Shown here piece after piece: positions 22,365-33,857 of a stretch of 64,000 nucleotides of DNA. Position 1 is the stretch's first letter. Every line of letters starts with the position of its first letter. The DNA comes from Madurella fahalii (Eukaryota; Ascomycota; Sordariomycetes; Sordariales), in NCBI GenBank assembly GCA_029876055.1, contig CM056874.1, forward strand, positions 5,766,001 through 5,830,000, written 5' to 3'. Under the pieces are notes generated by a model. It saw only the letters and a list, made by a program, of their open reading frames with translations, was not told the origin of the DNA and did no database searches. A program made the translations under genes and the position numbers.

Positions 22365-23625
22365 TCGGCGCCAACATAAACCTACAGCATCTGCATGGTT
22401 CAATGCCAGCTGCAGACAACGACTCGGCCGGGGTGCCAGATTCTAAAGTTTACATGGGACGCGGCCATAGAAGCACAGAACACTTACCATGGCTCGGGCT
22501 GATAATTTCGCTCGTGGTTGTGCAGACCGTTCCGCTAGCTTGCGATGGCTCCTGTTTCCAGAAAGGCGGCGAAATCGCAGGCTTGTCAGCCGGGCGGTGG
22601 GCCGACTACAGGTGATATCTGCGTCGACGAGCAATACCTCTGGGAATCTTGCTACTTAGCGTCGCTAGTCCTGGACAAAAGTCATGAGAACTCGATGGAG
22701 GTTGCTGGGTGATCTGTATGATCTTGATGAGTGACTGCATTGAGCCAATCAGCTTGCTGACCCCCCGCCATGAGGCTGCGCAGCCAGTGGGCAGCCAGTG
22801 GGCAGCACAAGCCAGCATCAGGTCGCAGCGAAAAGGCCCAACCCGTTTCACACAGTACGGCCGGGCGTCGGTGTGTACTGTACCCCAAAAGGACCCCACG
22901 CTTCCCTCCTCTCCCACTGGGAACCCCAAACTCTCCACCCTCAGCACCACCGCCGTCTCTTTTGGCAGCTGTGCAAGTGGATGCTCCAGACCTCTTCGCT
23001 GCCGTCCCCCGCCGCTCTGATCTCAGCTGAACCCGCAGGCTGCCTGGCCTCTCCTGACACCCAGCTTCGGCTTCATTCTTGGCCCGATTTCCCACTCTCT
23101 GTTCCTTCTTGTTTCCCTTGTTTCCCTTGTTTTCTTGCACAAAACATTTCCACTCTCGACCTTCCTTGAACCATCCCGTCTTTGTTTCGTAATCCCACGC
23201 CCGCTTCTCGATTCTCACTACGCGCAACGCCGTTCGAGATTATATCCGGCAGGAGGATGACAACATGCCCCTAGACGATCTCGGCTGCATCGACCTCTAC
23301 CTTGACACCCTTTGAACTACGAATCCCGCCTCCCTTCGTTGTCTTTCGGTGAGGCGGTCGTCGCCGTCGTTCCGGCCCTGCGTCTCCGCACGTTAGCCCA
23401 GAGGCTCCGCTCGCCGCCCGATATAGGTGCAGTTCGGGCACGCACCTCCATAGACACGCTCTTTTCTCCCCCGCTACCTCTGGCGCCGTGCTTCGTTTCA
23501 TTTCCTTTTGATGATTTACCGATTGCGTCGAGCATCACTTTTGACCGATATCGGCTACCTACCTATTCACGAGTAATTCACCGCGTCTACGACTCGTTCC
23601 GGTGTGCCCCTGGCCGGCCTAAAGC
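22365..23625. other. Intergenic and leader of the CUE2-like gene
   Basis: No gene is supported. A direct repeat CAGCCAGTGGG occurs twice at about 22781-22802, and pyrimidine-rich sequence runs from 22900 to 23200. Short upstream ORFs sit near 23257-23315. Confidence 0.5.
23257..23315 (+). other. uORFs in the probable leader of the CUE2-like gene
   Basis: An ATG at 23257 opens a 5-codon frame (MTTCP). A second ATG at 23265 opens a 16-codon frame reading MPLDDLGCIDLYLDTL and ending TGA at 23313-23315. Both precede the main start at 23626. Their presence in the transcript is assumed, not shown. Confidence 0.35.
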
Positions 23626-25965
23626 ATGGTTTCCGACGAGACGTACGAGATCTGCCTCCCGGTCCTGCAGGACCCGAGCATCGAGGACGAGGATAAGACG
23701 GACAGGCTCGAGGAGCTGCTGAAAGAGAAGACGAACCTGACCGGGCAAGCATTGGAAAATGCTGTGTTAGATGCACTATGGAGGTATCGAGACGGAGGGG
23801 GGAGCGCAACCTCCCCGCCACCGATACGGCAGACCATTCTGCGACGGCCCTCGCCGGCGTCGTGGCGTGGTTCTGGAACCCCTCTCTCGAGCTCGCCTCG
23901 GTTGGGCGTCAGCCCGCTTGCCCCGCCAGGGTTCGTCCCCACGCCCTTCGGTCGGGCAATGTCGTCGACTGCTTCCCCTTTCGGCTCGCCGCGGCCCTCC
24001 CCCAGGCTGGCGTTTGCAGCTCCTGTACCGCACAGCCCGAATCTGAACGCATACCAGTTTGCCAATGACGACGCGCCGTCGCAAGAGGTGTTTGGGGACT
24101 ACCAGTCTGACAATGTGGACTGGCTCGTGAGCGACGATGCCGTCAGTGTGACATCTTCTGTTGGCGCCTCGAGCGGGCTAAACGTTAGTGCCCCTGAATT
24201 TGTTTCAACGCAGCAGACCGATATGACCCCCTACGACATGTTACGGTCTATTCTGGGGCAGAGCAAGTCGGACGAGGAAATCAGTGCTGCTCTTGCCATG
24301 CACGGATACGACCTTAGTGCTACCGTTGCCGCCATCATGGACACACAGGTGCAAGACAACCTCGCGTTGGCCGCTCAGGCTGAGGAGGCCCGAGTGGTTA
24401 TCGGAAGAGCAATGACCCCCGATGGGCGCCCGGCAACTCCGGCGGACCAACAAAAGACGGGCGTCATCTGCAAATTCTACTTGTCTACGGGGCAGTGTCT
24501 GCGTGCCGACTGTCGATTCAGTCACGACTTGAGCAGCCATATCTGCAAGTGAGTGGGAGGGAGAGTCCCGGAACCGAGGTTGCTTTTGCTTTTGGCGCTG
24601 ACATGTATCCAGATACTGGGTTGCGGGCAACTGTCTCGCTGGCAGCACGTGTATTTTCTCGCATGACCCGGCACACCTTGTGAACCGGCTTCAGATTGAC
24701 GGCTCCAGTACGCCGCCAACCCACAACGCAACTGTCAATCTGCAGGATTATAGCAACTTCCCAGCGCTCAAGCCCGGCACTCCCGATCAGATGCCCATCT
24801 TCGGCGGCGCGGCCAATTACCCTGCGGTTGGGGTAACGCCCCCGCCAGGATTCAAGTCTCACCATGGCTACGCCGGAGATCGCCCTCGATCCCGGCCAGG
24901 CAGCCGGCATCAGCAAAAGGACCACGCCCAAGCTGCTCCCTCACCAGACGACGCAGACGCATTTCCGTCCCTGGGGGCTGCTGTGGTTAAACAGGGGAAG
25001 AAGCATCACGGCAAACGAGGCGGCCACGGCCACGGCCCCAAGGAGAACCTCGCATCCAACACGCTAGCGGACATTGTGAAGATGTCTCCTTCCCCGACCC
25101 CGTCCGCCCAGCAGAACCGCAGGGCTGCCCGCAACGGCAGCTCGACCAGCATCCGCAACGGAGAGAACAGCGCCGCTGCTCAGGCTATCCCGAACCCGAA
25201 GCACATTCCCTGGCTCGAGACGGGCGAGAAAGCCAACAAGGCTTACCTCAAGGCGCGTCAGGAGGCCATCAAGCACGGTGGTCTCCGGAACAAGTTTCTC
25301 CAGAGGTATGTGACTCCCCCTAGGCCGCCACCCCCGGATGGGCGGGCAATACTGACATGGTGTGGCTGGGGAATAGTGCTGCTCAGGCATGGAACCGCAA
25401 CGACGCGCGGGCGGCCAAGGCGCTCAGCCTGCGCGGGCAGGGCGAGAACGAGCTGATGCGGAAGGCGCACCGCGAAGCTGCTCAGCAGCTATACAAGGAA
25501 CGCAACAAGGACAGCGCTAGCTGCCCGGAGATCTACGTAGATTTGCACGGGCTGCATCCCGAGGAGGCAGTCGAGTATCTCGAAGGCATTCTCATGGAGA
25601 ACATCAACGAGAGCCGGCCCATCTACGCCATCACGGGCACGGGCCACCACAGCAAGAATGGTAAGGACAAGGTCGGTAAGGCGGTCCGAAGCTTCCTCAA
25701 CGAGTGGCGGTATGCGTATCGTGAGTTCTCGGTGCCAGGTGACCGGAACAGCACGGGCGGCATCCTGGGCATCGACGCGCGGAGCTGGGACCGGTCGCTA
25801 TCGCGCGACGGGGCGACGCTGACGAAGAAGGAGGAGGAGAAGGAGGAGGTGGACATCCTGTCACAGGGCGTCGAGATTGGCGAGGGAAAGGTGAAGCTGC
25901 TGGTTAGGGACACTTCGGTTTCAAAGGAGCCGCCCAGGGGTCCATCAGGGACCCGAGGCAGGTGA
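23626..25965 (+). CDS. CCCH zinc finger and Smr-domain protein, Cue2-like
   Basis: The model has three exons, 23626-24548, 24613-25305 and 25377-25965, with introns of 64 and 71 nt, giving 734 aa. An N-terminal helical region (about 1-50) and a CUE-like helix pair (about 205-245, PYDMLRSILGQSKSDEEISA) are followed by two adjacent CCCH fingers. The first (CKFYLSTGQCLRADCRFSH) ends exon 1; the second (CIFSH) is completed only after splicing. Residues ~575-640 match the DUF1771 helical segment (AHREAAQQLYKERNKDS), followed by an Smr domain with DLHGLHPEEAVEYL and the GTGHHSKNG loop. Family knowledge: yeast Cue2 has CUE, DUF1771 and Smr domains and cleaves mRNA at collided ribosomes in no-go decay. 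The added CCCH fingers would give RNA contact. An RNA-decay endonuclease role is inferred by homology. Confidence 0.85.
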
Positions 25966-26755
25966 CAGCCGGTTCCTGCAGGGACCTGGGTGATCGTCGT
26001 GTCCACAGCCTTGGATTACAAGTACCCACAGTCGGAGCAGAAGAAAGTAAAAGACCTTAACACGGACGAGATTTCAACTTCTCGGTGGAGAAGGAATCCG
26101 GTTGCTTGTGTAGTGTAACGCCTTGTTTTTTGCATTGCGGTGCCCCGAGTATTGCAGTATCGTGCCAAGACGGCTTTTCGGAGGGTTACGCGCGGCAGGG
26201 TTCGGCCGGGTGGGCCAGAAGCTGACCCCTGGGCTCCATGACGTTTGCACTGGGGAGAGATCAGCCTGACTAGGCGAAGTGGTGATATGCAAAGCTCGGT
26301 CGTGCACAGTGTGCGGCATACGACTACGTCCAGACGTCCAGAATGTCCAGTAACTACCCTACCGTATCATTCTTGACGCATGAAATGCAACAGACGCCGC
26401 CACCCTCGGATTACACTAGTTTGCCTGAGCTTTGCACCGACGCCTGTGCTGTTTCGGTAAGCGTGGCTGAGCATGGGTTCCAGATCCGTCCCACTGAATC
26501 CCGCCGAGTCGCAGACCGACCCCGGCAAGCTGACAATCCCAGCTTTTCTTTCTCCTCTGAACGTTCTCTTGAACGACAAGAGGCAAGCCAATTCGCAGTT
26601 CCAGATTACTGAGAAGCCTATAGCAAAGCCACTTGGACACCGGCATGCGGCGGTAGCACGTCTCTCGCCGTCTTGTTCCTTCCGCGCGTTTCGAAACTCC
26701 TTCCATTTGTGTCTTAAGACACCCGCGAGCCGGACCTAGAAACACACGACGGGCG
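25966..26755. other. Intergenic, promoter of TVP38
   Basis: No gene was seen in this 790 bp stretch between two genes on the same strand. Short frames on both strands have no family features. Confidence 0.5.
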
Positions 26756-28188
26756 ATGTCTCCGCCTTCATTAGAAACGGACCAATTCCCGCCGCCGCCG
26801 TTATCACGCGGCAGTACCGAGCAGCAGCAGCAGCAGCAGCAGCCAGGACGCACCTCCTTCTCCTCAATAATAACCGTCTCGGACGACCACGACCATAACC
26901 ACGACCATGAGCACGAGCACGAGCACCGGCCCTGGCCCACCCGGCCAACCCCGTCCTCGGCCCGCCGCCTCTCCACCCGCCGCCTCTCCTCCGCGCGCAG
27001 CGCCTACTCCACCCGGAGCGTCGCCCTCGGCGAGGGCCCGACCTCGCTCCCCGGCAAGCTCGCCTCGGCCCTCGTCACCCTCACAAACTACTCGCTCCGG
27101 CTGTACCTGAACCTCTCGCCGACGCAGCGCACCCTACTTCTCGCGGCGTCGACGGCGGTCCTAGCGCTCGCGATCGTCTTCCTGGTCTACTCGCACCGCA
27201 TCTTCACGGCGCTCGCGCCCGTCGCCGAGGCGTGGCGCGCCATGCCCGGCGGGTGGGTGCTGCTGTGGCTGGCGACGGCGGCGGCGGCGTTCCCGCCGCT
27301 GATCGGCTACTCGACGTGCGTGACGGTGGCCGGGTTCGTGTACGGGTTCCCGGCCGGGTGGCCGATCGCCGCGAGCGCCACCGTGGCCGGGTCGGCGGCC
27401 GCCTTCGTGGCCAGCCGCGGGTGGCTGCGCGGCTACGTCCACGGCCTCGTCGGCAAGGACCGGCGCTTCGTCGCCCTCGGCCAGGTCCTCCGCCGCGACG
27501 GCATCGGCGTGCTCGCCATGATCCGCCTCTGCCCCCTGCCCTACAGCCTGGGCAACGGGTTCCTGGCGACGGTGGGCAGTATCAGGGTCGGCGGCTTCGC
27601 CGTTGCCACCGCCTTGTCGACGTACGTGCATACATACTAATTCTTAGTTTGAAGAGAAAGAAAAACTTTTGTTAGGGGGGAGCGGTTTATGCTGACAAGC
27701 TTGGGAACAGGCCGAAGCTGCTCGTCCACGTCTTCATCGGGTCGCGGCTCGCGCTCCTCGCCGAGTCGGGCGACAAGATGTCCGTCGGCGCCCGCGCTAT
27801 CAATTACATCAGCATGTTCCTCTTCGGACTGCTGGGGTTTGCTGTGGGCCTCTTCATCTACAGGCGGACGATGGCGCGGGCGGCCGAGCTGGCGCGCGAG
27901 GCGGAGCTCGAGGCCGGGGGTGCGCTGCTGGACGCCGACGACATGGAGGCGGGCGTCCTCGGGTCCGAGAACGAATACGACGATAACGGCCCGCTTGTGC
28001 ACCCCGACGAGCTCGACGCCGCGGCCATCATGAACGACGATGACATCTCGCTCTGGGAAACTGACGGCGTCGACAGGTATAGAGACAGCTGGGATGACGA
28101 GCCACCCCTTGAGGCGGCAGGCAGGAACGGGACTGTGGCCAATGGGAATGGTATTGCGAACGGAACTATCAACGCTGTAAATAAATAA
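26756..28188 (+). CDS. TVP38: Golgi membrane protein of the Tvp38/DedA (VTT) family
   Basis: The model has two exons, 26756-27621 and 27711-28188, with an 89 nt intron (GTACGT donor, ACAG acceptor), giving 447 aa. The N-terminal ~110 residues are cytosolic and low-complexity, with a poly-Gln run and a His/Glu/Asp-rich stretch. The first membrane span is near residues 123-143. The VTT core follows, with the family signatures FPPLIGYSTCVTVAGFVYG, an AAFVASRGWLRG segment, and MIRLCPLPYSLGNGFLATVG. After the intron come PKLLVHVFIGSRLALLAE and a last span (INYISMFLFGLLGFAVGLF). The C-terminal tail is acidic. Family knowledge: it is found in Tlg2-containing Golgi vesicles, and the VTT superfamily includes lipid scramblases (TMEM41B, VMP1). 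It is tail-to-tail with the next gene, 297 bp apart. Confidence 0.92.
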
Positions 28189-28485
28189 ATAAGGGCGAGG
28201 GTATTAGTCACATAGACCCCAGGGGCTTCTGACGGTCAACCAGCTATTAGGTTTACAACTGCATGGGGCGGCGTTCGGGTCCAGGAAAGGCATTCTTGTC
28301 CGGTTGGTCGGCAGTCGAATTAGACGGTGGGAGTTGCAGTACGATATCTGATCAAGGCATATTCGATTTCATACACGCCAGGTTATGGCTCTATTTGGTA
28401 TCGTAAAAAGCGTTTCCCCCAACTCCTTTGCTATGCCCGAGTACCTTGCACAACACGTATGGATTCCAACCACCAAGTTGCCCCG

Positions 28486-30114
28486 TCAATGTCCTTGAAA
28501 CCGCTGCATGAACTGAATGGCCTGTTCCATGGGATAACCAATAAAGACCGGCCCAGAAATGTTGACCACGACCTGTGGGCGCTCGCCCTTCTCTCCCGAC
28601 GGCGCCAGCGTCTCGGGTAGATTGATAAATGTCGGCTGCGGCGGGCTCGATGGCGGCACGTTGTTCTTCGCTGGCGTCACCGGTCGTTTGACTTGCGCAT
28701 CTGCATCGTGGCCCGTCTCTCGCTTGATGGCATCTTTGGGGGCCATTCTTGTATGATCAAAGGGACATTTCCTGGCTGCCTTTGATTCTTTGGGGACTGG
28801 TTGAGGGGGGATCGGCATCTGGGCCGGTCTGGGCGGAGACGATCCGCGTAGCTGCGTGGTGTCAGGCTCAACACCGGCCGTCGGGGGTACTGATATCCCC
28901 CACGGTCGGCTGGGCGACTCTCCGAGGCGGACATCCCTGAGTGGACGATCAAAGCGGCTCTCACGCTCCTCTTCTACGGGCGGCTGGTCCTCCCGTTCCG
29001 GGTCACCAGCCACGACCGTCTGTGCCCAGTCCTCTACTCTTTTGTTCGAGGCTCTATCCGCTTCCTTGTTGTCCTCCGTCGCTGGTGGCAACATTGGGCG
29101 GTGCAAATGGCTGAGGTCCTTGACCATGCTCACGAGATTACCATACTTGGCATCGAGCTTTCTTATCTGTTCTTCATTCCTCTGGTAGCGCCTGACGCAG
29201 ACCTCATGGCTCCGAGGGATCTCATGCTTGTGCGTCTCAACGTAGTGGGCAATTTCTTCAGGCGAGTGCTGGTCAAGGAAACGGATCGGACACTTGGAAG
29301 CAGCAGGCACAGTCGCCGATCTGGCTTCGTCGAACATGGCAGCGCAAATGGGATCAGCAGACTTGTGCGGGGTTGGGTCGGCCGTCACGGCAGCCGGGTC
29401 CTGGGGGCCGTCGACCGGCTCAGCACCGCTAGGAAGGCCGCCGTCTTGATTCAGCTTGGCCGAGAAGGGGCATGCCAAGACGCCTTTTTTGCCCTGGACT
29501 GTGAAGTCCTGCTCGAGGACCGTCGACACGGACGTCATCACGTCCATGTCCGCACGCAGCTGTTGGGCAGCTCTGCGTCCCTCTCTTATGAGCAGGGCAA
29601 CTTGGTGTTGGCTGCTGCCAGCGCGCCCACGCTTCGGCAAGGGTACCGCCGAGATCGCTGTAGCGATCGGAGACTGCAGATCCGGAGGAAGCTGGAGTTT
29701 GGCTAGCGTCTCGGACACGTCGGACGCGGCAGGCGCATACTTGTCGGCAAGGTATTGGTACTAGACAAGAGTCTCGGGTTAGCTGTCTTGTCCAGGCGAG
29801 GGAAAGCCAGTCGCAATATTGAAGCGTCATTGGACCGAACAAAAATCAGAAAATGAAAATATCTACATCTGCTGTTCATCCCTTAGGAAGACAGCTCCAG
29901 ATCTAGAGCTAAAGGTGATCATCACGAGATCCGATCGCCGGCCGAGGCGGGCGAGAGAAGTGGAAAAAAAAAAAAAAAAAGCTCGACATACCTGCTCATG
30001 TGCATAGCGCAGTTTGTGCTCCAAGATGGTCTTGCGATCAATCAGAAACTGGACTTCATCCGACAGCGCAATGAAGGACCCGGTCAGAGTCTCAACAAGA
30101 TGTGCGTTGTTCAT
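28486..30114 (-). CDS. Unknown protein with Cys-Pro motifs and N-terminal coiled coil
   Basis: The model has two exons, 29992-30114 and 28486-29760, joined over a 231 nt intron (GTATGT donor, CTAG acceptor) that includes an 18-base A/T run, giving 465 aa. The first ~90 residues are helical and probably coiled coil (VQFLIDRKTILEHKLRYAHE). Three Cys-Pro sites follow: ACPFSAK (near 136), KCPIRFLDQHSPEEIAHYV (near 190) and KCPFDHTRM (near 375). The middle site sits in a C-H-H-H-C spaced segment that could bind metal. The C-terminal ~90 residues are proline-rich and end with a hydrophobic segment (VVVNISGPVFIGYPMEQAI). I do not recognise the family. CP dipeptides are also known as heme-regulatory motifs in other proteins, but that is only a possibility. 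There is no signal peptide or membrane span. Confidence 0.75.
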
Positions 30115-30471
30115 ATCACATGGACGAGGGCGGGGAGAGCTCTCATTTGTAAGCTCCTGCCCGGGTTTCACGAAAAGCAGGAAGCTGAGGGAAACGGTTG
30201 GTTCCAAACGAGGAAACCTTTTTGGCGGGGGCGTAGGCAAACGTAGGTCCACTGCTCCGCTTCAAGTTTGGCCGGTTCCGGGCGGAAGCTCAGATAACCC
30301 ATCTTACCTAACTTAACTTGGCTTTACCGAGGTGACCACCAAGCTTATCCACTCTGCGTAAATCGCAAACATCATCCGCCGTGCCCAACTTCCCGGTACA
30401 TTATTGATGCTGCGTATAAGGCAGTTTATGGTTAATGAGCCCGCATTTTGGGGATTCTGCTATGAAAATGT

Positions 30472-30528
30472 TATTGCCCACTACGCACCCAGTTTGGTTT
30501 CGTAGTATTGGGCAATGCCGCCGCCCAT
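30472..30528. repeat. Short imperfect hairpin
   Basis: The left arm ATTGCCCACTACG is mirrored by CGTAGTATTGGGCAAT, with a 3-base bulge and a loop of about 15 nt. No function is assigned. Confidence 0.4.
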
Positions 30529-31756
30529 GCCCGAGTGAACCCCTCGAGCATGCGGGAGTGAAGTTGATGTCTTTGAGGTTGATATGGCACACTTTCTACT
30601 ACTTCTCAATATATCATGCACGGTCGGCTTCTACCATGAGTAGCATCACCGGGATCCTGTTCGCCGAGCTAGTTGACCAACTATTTCTTAGCCTAGGTCT
30701 TTTGTCTGGCCATCGCATGGTTTTTCACACTAACTAGTACATCAGCTAATCCTCAAGTTTGTCTCAACTACAACCGGTACAACGGCTTCACCTCCTACTC
30801 TCTAATCGCATTCTCGAGCCAGATCCCTTTCTTCTCTTACCCTTTCTGTACGGTCTTGCACGGATCTAAGTACAATTATAAACCCGGCCAGTCTCAAACT
30901 GTTCCGCGAACTGATGACTACGGGGTGTCCATGACTTTAGATGGCTGGGTGACTCAAGCGCATTCTTTACGCTCGTTGAAAATGGAGGAATCCGTTTCAT
31001 TTGTCAAGCGAGATGGCCTTCCTATTCCTCTTAGGCATGATCCCCGAGTTAAAAGATATAAAACACGCAGCCCAGACCCTTGTCACATTCAAGGGTAAGA
31101 ACAGCAACTCATATGGCGCTGCTCAACTGATCAAAAACGATGAGCCAGTATATGGATTGATGTATCTCGACGATCCGTCCGTGAACACTTACTCTTCGGA
31201 GGCGAGATTACATAGCCTGAAGGAGTGGACGGCGCTAAAACAACATGTGTCGCATTGCGCGGCGCAATTGACGTGGAGAATACCATAAACCACTTATTCA
31301 AGTTGCACAATGATGGCAGTTGGCCGGAAAAAGCCGAGGCGGAGGCCGAGAGATCAGCCGAATGCGTAAAGTTTCCATGTGCTGTATTTCGCAATAGTAT
31401 CTGTTCGTCAGGCGGATTGTTGTATCATCGAATCTAGTAGCTGCTATCGTCTTATGCCTAAAAGAATGGCAACTACACGTTCACTCGAGCTTTAAGCACC
31501 AAGTATGCATCGCTCTTTGGGAAATGCGCAAAAGTGCAAAAAGGAAAAGAGAGGAAAAGGAAAAGCGCCGTAACAGACACTCACACATGGCCAACGGCCA
31601 GGGGTCTTCACAGAGAGGGACCAAGCGCTCTTCAGTGATTGAATATTTCTTCACTTCCTCATTCTCACGCTGGCCCCATGCTGTAGATATAAAACAGAGA
31701 GCATGTCGAAACGGCTCGTCCATCCCCCATCCCTATCTCATATAAATCAAATAAGC

Positions 31757-31840
31757 GCAGGGAAAAGAAAAGAAAAAGAAAAGAAAAAGAAAAAGAAAAG
31801 AAAAGAAAAGAAAGCAAAGTAAAACAAAGCAAAGCAAACA
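31757..31840. repeat. Purine simple repeat (AAAAG-type)
   Basis: Irregular AAAAG/AAAAAG units on the plus strand grade into AAAGC and AAAC units. The tract lies just downstream of the BTB gene stop. Confidence 0.8.
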
Positions 31841-31875
31841 AACAACCAAAACAAACGCATCCCAACGCCAGCTCC

Positions 31876-31901
31876 ATCCGTCCATCCATCCATCCATCCA
31901 C
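31876..31901. repeat. CCAT tetranucleotide microsatellite
   Basis: About six tandem CCAT units (first one CCGT) lie in the 3' flank of the BTB gene. Confidence 0.85.
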
Positions 31902-31945
31902 CCCTTTCCATAACCCCATTCAAATCAGCCACCTCATGAACCACT

Positions 31946-33857
31946 TCACCAACCTCTAGCCCGCCCGTGGCCCGGCCCGCGATACTGACCATAAGGATAC
32001 ATCCCACCGGCCCCCACCAGGTGCGGCGGCATGCCAGGCGGTGGCGGCATCGGCGGCGGGGGATGGGGGAGGGGCTGGAGGGCCAGATCCAAGCCGCCGG
32101 CCCCGCCGCCGCCGCCGACGCCCGAGGCGTACCAGGGGCGGACCATGCTGGGCAGCTGGCGGCCGTTGCCCTCCTCCTCGCGGCGGGCGGCCATCTCGCG
32201 CAGCAGCAGCGGGGCGATCTCGGGGTTGCCCATCCAGAAGTCGTTGGTCTCCTCGGGCGGGGCGCGGCGCCAGGGCTGGAGGAAGGCGACGCGGGCCGAG
32301 ATCATCTTGAGCAGCGGGTCCGACTCGGGCAGGCCGTCGTACAGCTTGCGGCAGAGGAAGAGGACCTGCGGCACGGCCGCGTCCGAGCCCGCCGTCTCGA
32401 GCATGTCGACGGCGCACCGCGCAATCTCGCGCTTGAACCCGTCCAGGAGGAACTTGTTGGCTAGTATGTACACGTCCAGATTGAGCTCGTAGGCGAGCAG
32501 CCAGGTGCGCAGGTCCTCCTCTGTCGAGATGCGGCCCGTGTTGGGATCCCACGCTTGAGAATGGGCGGCCGGTGGAGGAGGGGTTAAGGGCGGTGGTGGT
32601 GGTGGCGGCGGGGGGTTGTGGTGGCGCCGTCGGGGAGGGTGGCCGGGCCCGCCGCCGTGACGCCGAGGAGGCCGAGGAGGGAGAGGGTCCCGATCGAAGA
32701 GGATTACGCCCGGGTGGTGATGAGGGAGCGGTCCGGGGCCGGGCGGGGGGTTGCGCGGGGCCCGGCAGGACCAGCAGGGCGGGCCGGAGGCGGCGAGGCA
32801 GGTGGGACAGGTGCAGTTTGGACGGTGCATGCCGGGGTGCTTGCGGTTCATGCGCTCCCAGTGGCGTTCTTCCCGGCGCCGGCGGCGTTCGCGTCGTCGA
32901 CGGGAGACGGCACTAATGTCCGAGGTAAGGGAGGATCCCGAGTCCGAGTCCGAGTCGGCGCCCGTGTCGGCACCGGCATGGCCTTTGCCCTTGTCCTGGT
33001 CGGGGACTGTCGCGGCGTAAGGAAATGCACTGTGTGCTTTGGGGGGACTAAGATATAACTCACCCAGCACAGAGGCGACGGGTTTGATCGGGTCATATCG
33101 GCCCTCGTAGAGATAGGCGACGAGGAAGTGGAAGATGGCGGGGTCTTCCTCAGGGAGGTCGATCGACTGGGTGTCGGACTCCCTGAACTCACCGCAAAGC
33201 GCCTTTTCAAAGTACTCGGACTTCAAGAGCACATTCTTGTGCACCTGCAGTTTCGGTCAGCACAGACGGGACGGGCACGAACTGTTCGGACGCATGCATA
33301 CGTAGAAAGTCTCGGCGTAAGGCGGCTCCCCTACCCGGAGCGGGATGATCGGCGAGCTATATCGTCTGCATCAGACGTTAGCACGCGGCGACGATTACAT
33401 ATGAAGGCAGAGCACGGCAGGCGAAGCCGAGTGACTAAATTGCGTCGACCATCAAGAAACCGGATATGACAGGGGCAGGCTGAGCGGCGATCCATGCCCC
33501 GTCGCACGCCACCGGGAATGCGCCGTGGGGTGGGGCCGATGCACAACAGAGACGAGATGCAACTCACCCATCGGCGGTCGACAGCCAAAGATCCTCTCTA
33601 GGGTCCAGAACCTCTTTGCGACTGGGTCCTTCGGGAAGCGTATCGAGTACGACGACCTCGGGAACGGTGGTGGACGGCTCTCTCATGACATCGTCCAGAG
33701 TCCGCTCGGCGTCAGCTCCCTGGCGGCCATTGCTAGGGTTCCCCTCCACTCGCCCGGTGCCGGGGCCGGTGCCGGGCCCGTGCCCACTGCTGCTCCCGCT
33801 GCTGTCAGCGGCGGTGGCGGTAGCGCCCGAGCTGTCGGCACTAGTCACCCTAGTCAT
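31946..33857 (-). CDS. BTB/POZ domain protein
   Basis: The model has four exons: 33568-33857, 33302-33356, 33064-33244 and 31946-33006. All introns are GT-AG, and the product is 528 aa. The N-terminus is disordered (Ser/Gly/Thr-rich). The BTB domain starts near residue 80 with VVVLDTLPEGPSRKEVL-like sequence across the first splice, then FYVHKNVLLKSEYFEKAL and the helix pair FHFLVAYLYEGRYD. A basic RRRRE segment, a Cys-rich patch (CTCPTCLAASGPPCWSC) and a His/Pro-rich linker follow. The second half of the fold resumes at about 335 (LLAYELNLDVYILANKFLLDGFK). The C-terminus is Pro/Gly/Met-rich. Intron 3 (33007-33063, 57 nt) is a multiple of three and stop-free, so retention would add 19 residues. 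Family knowledge: fungal BTB proteins are often adaptors, some for Cul3 ligases; the partner is unknown. Confidence 0.85.

Larger units (their letters stand above)
30115..31945. other. Intergenic, AT-richer than its surroundings
   Basis: About 1.8 kb without a supported gene. Frames at 31001-31288 and 31225-31437 (+) look somewhat protein-like but have no start context, splice logic or family I can name; they could be remains of a decayed gene. A short imperfect hairpin lies at 30472-30528. The right end holds simple repeats (31757-31840 and 31876-31901) in what should be the 3' flank of the BTB gene. Confidence 0.45.

Noticed and set aside
30856..31437. Possible gene in the AT-rich spacer
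   Set aside because: Three short frames look slightly protein-like, but no splice sites join them and no family is recognised; kept only as a comment on the spacer.
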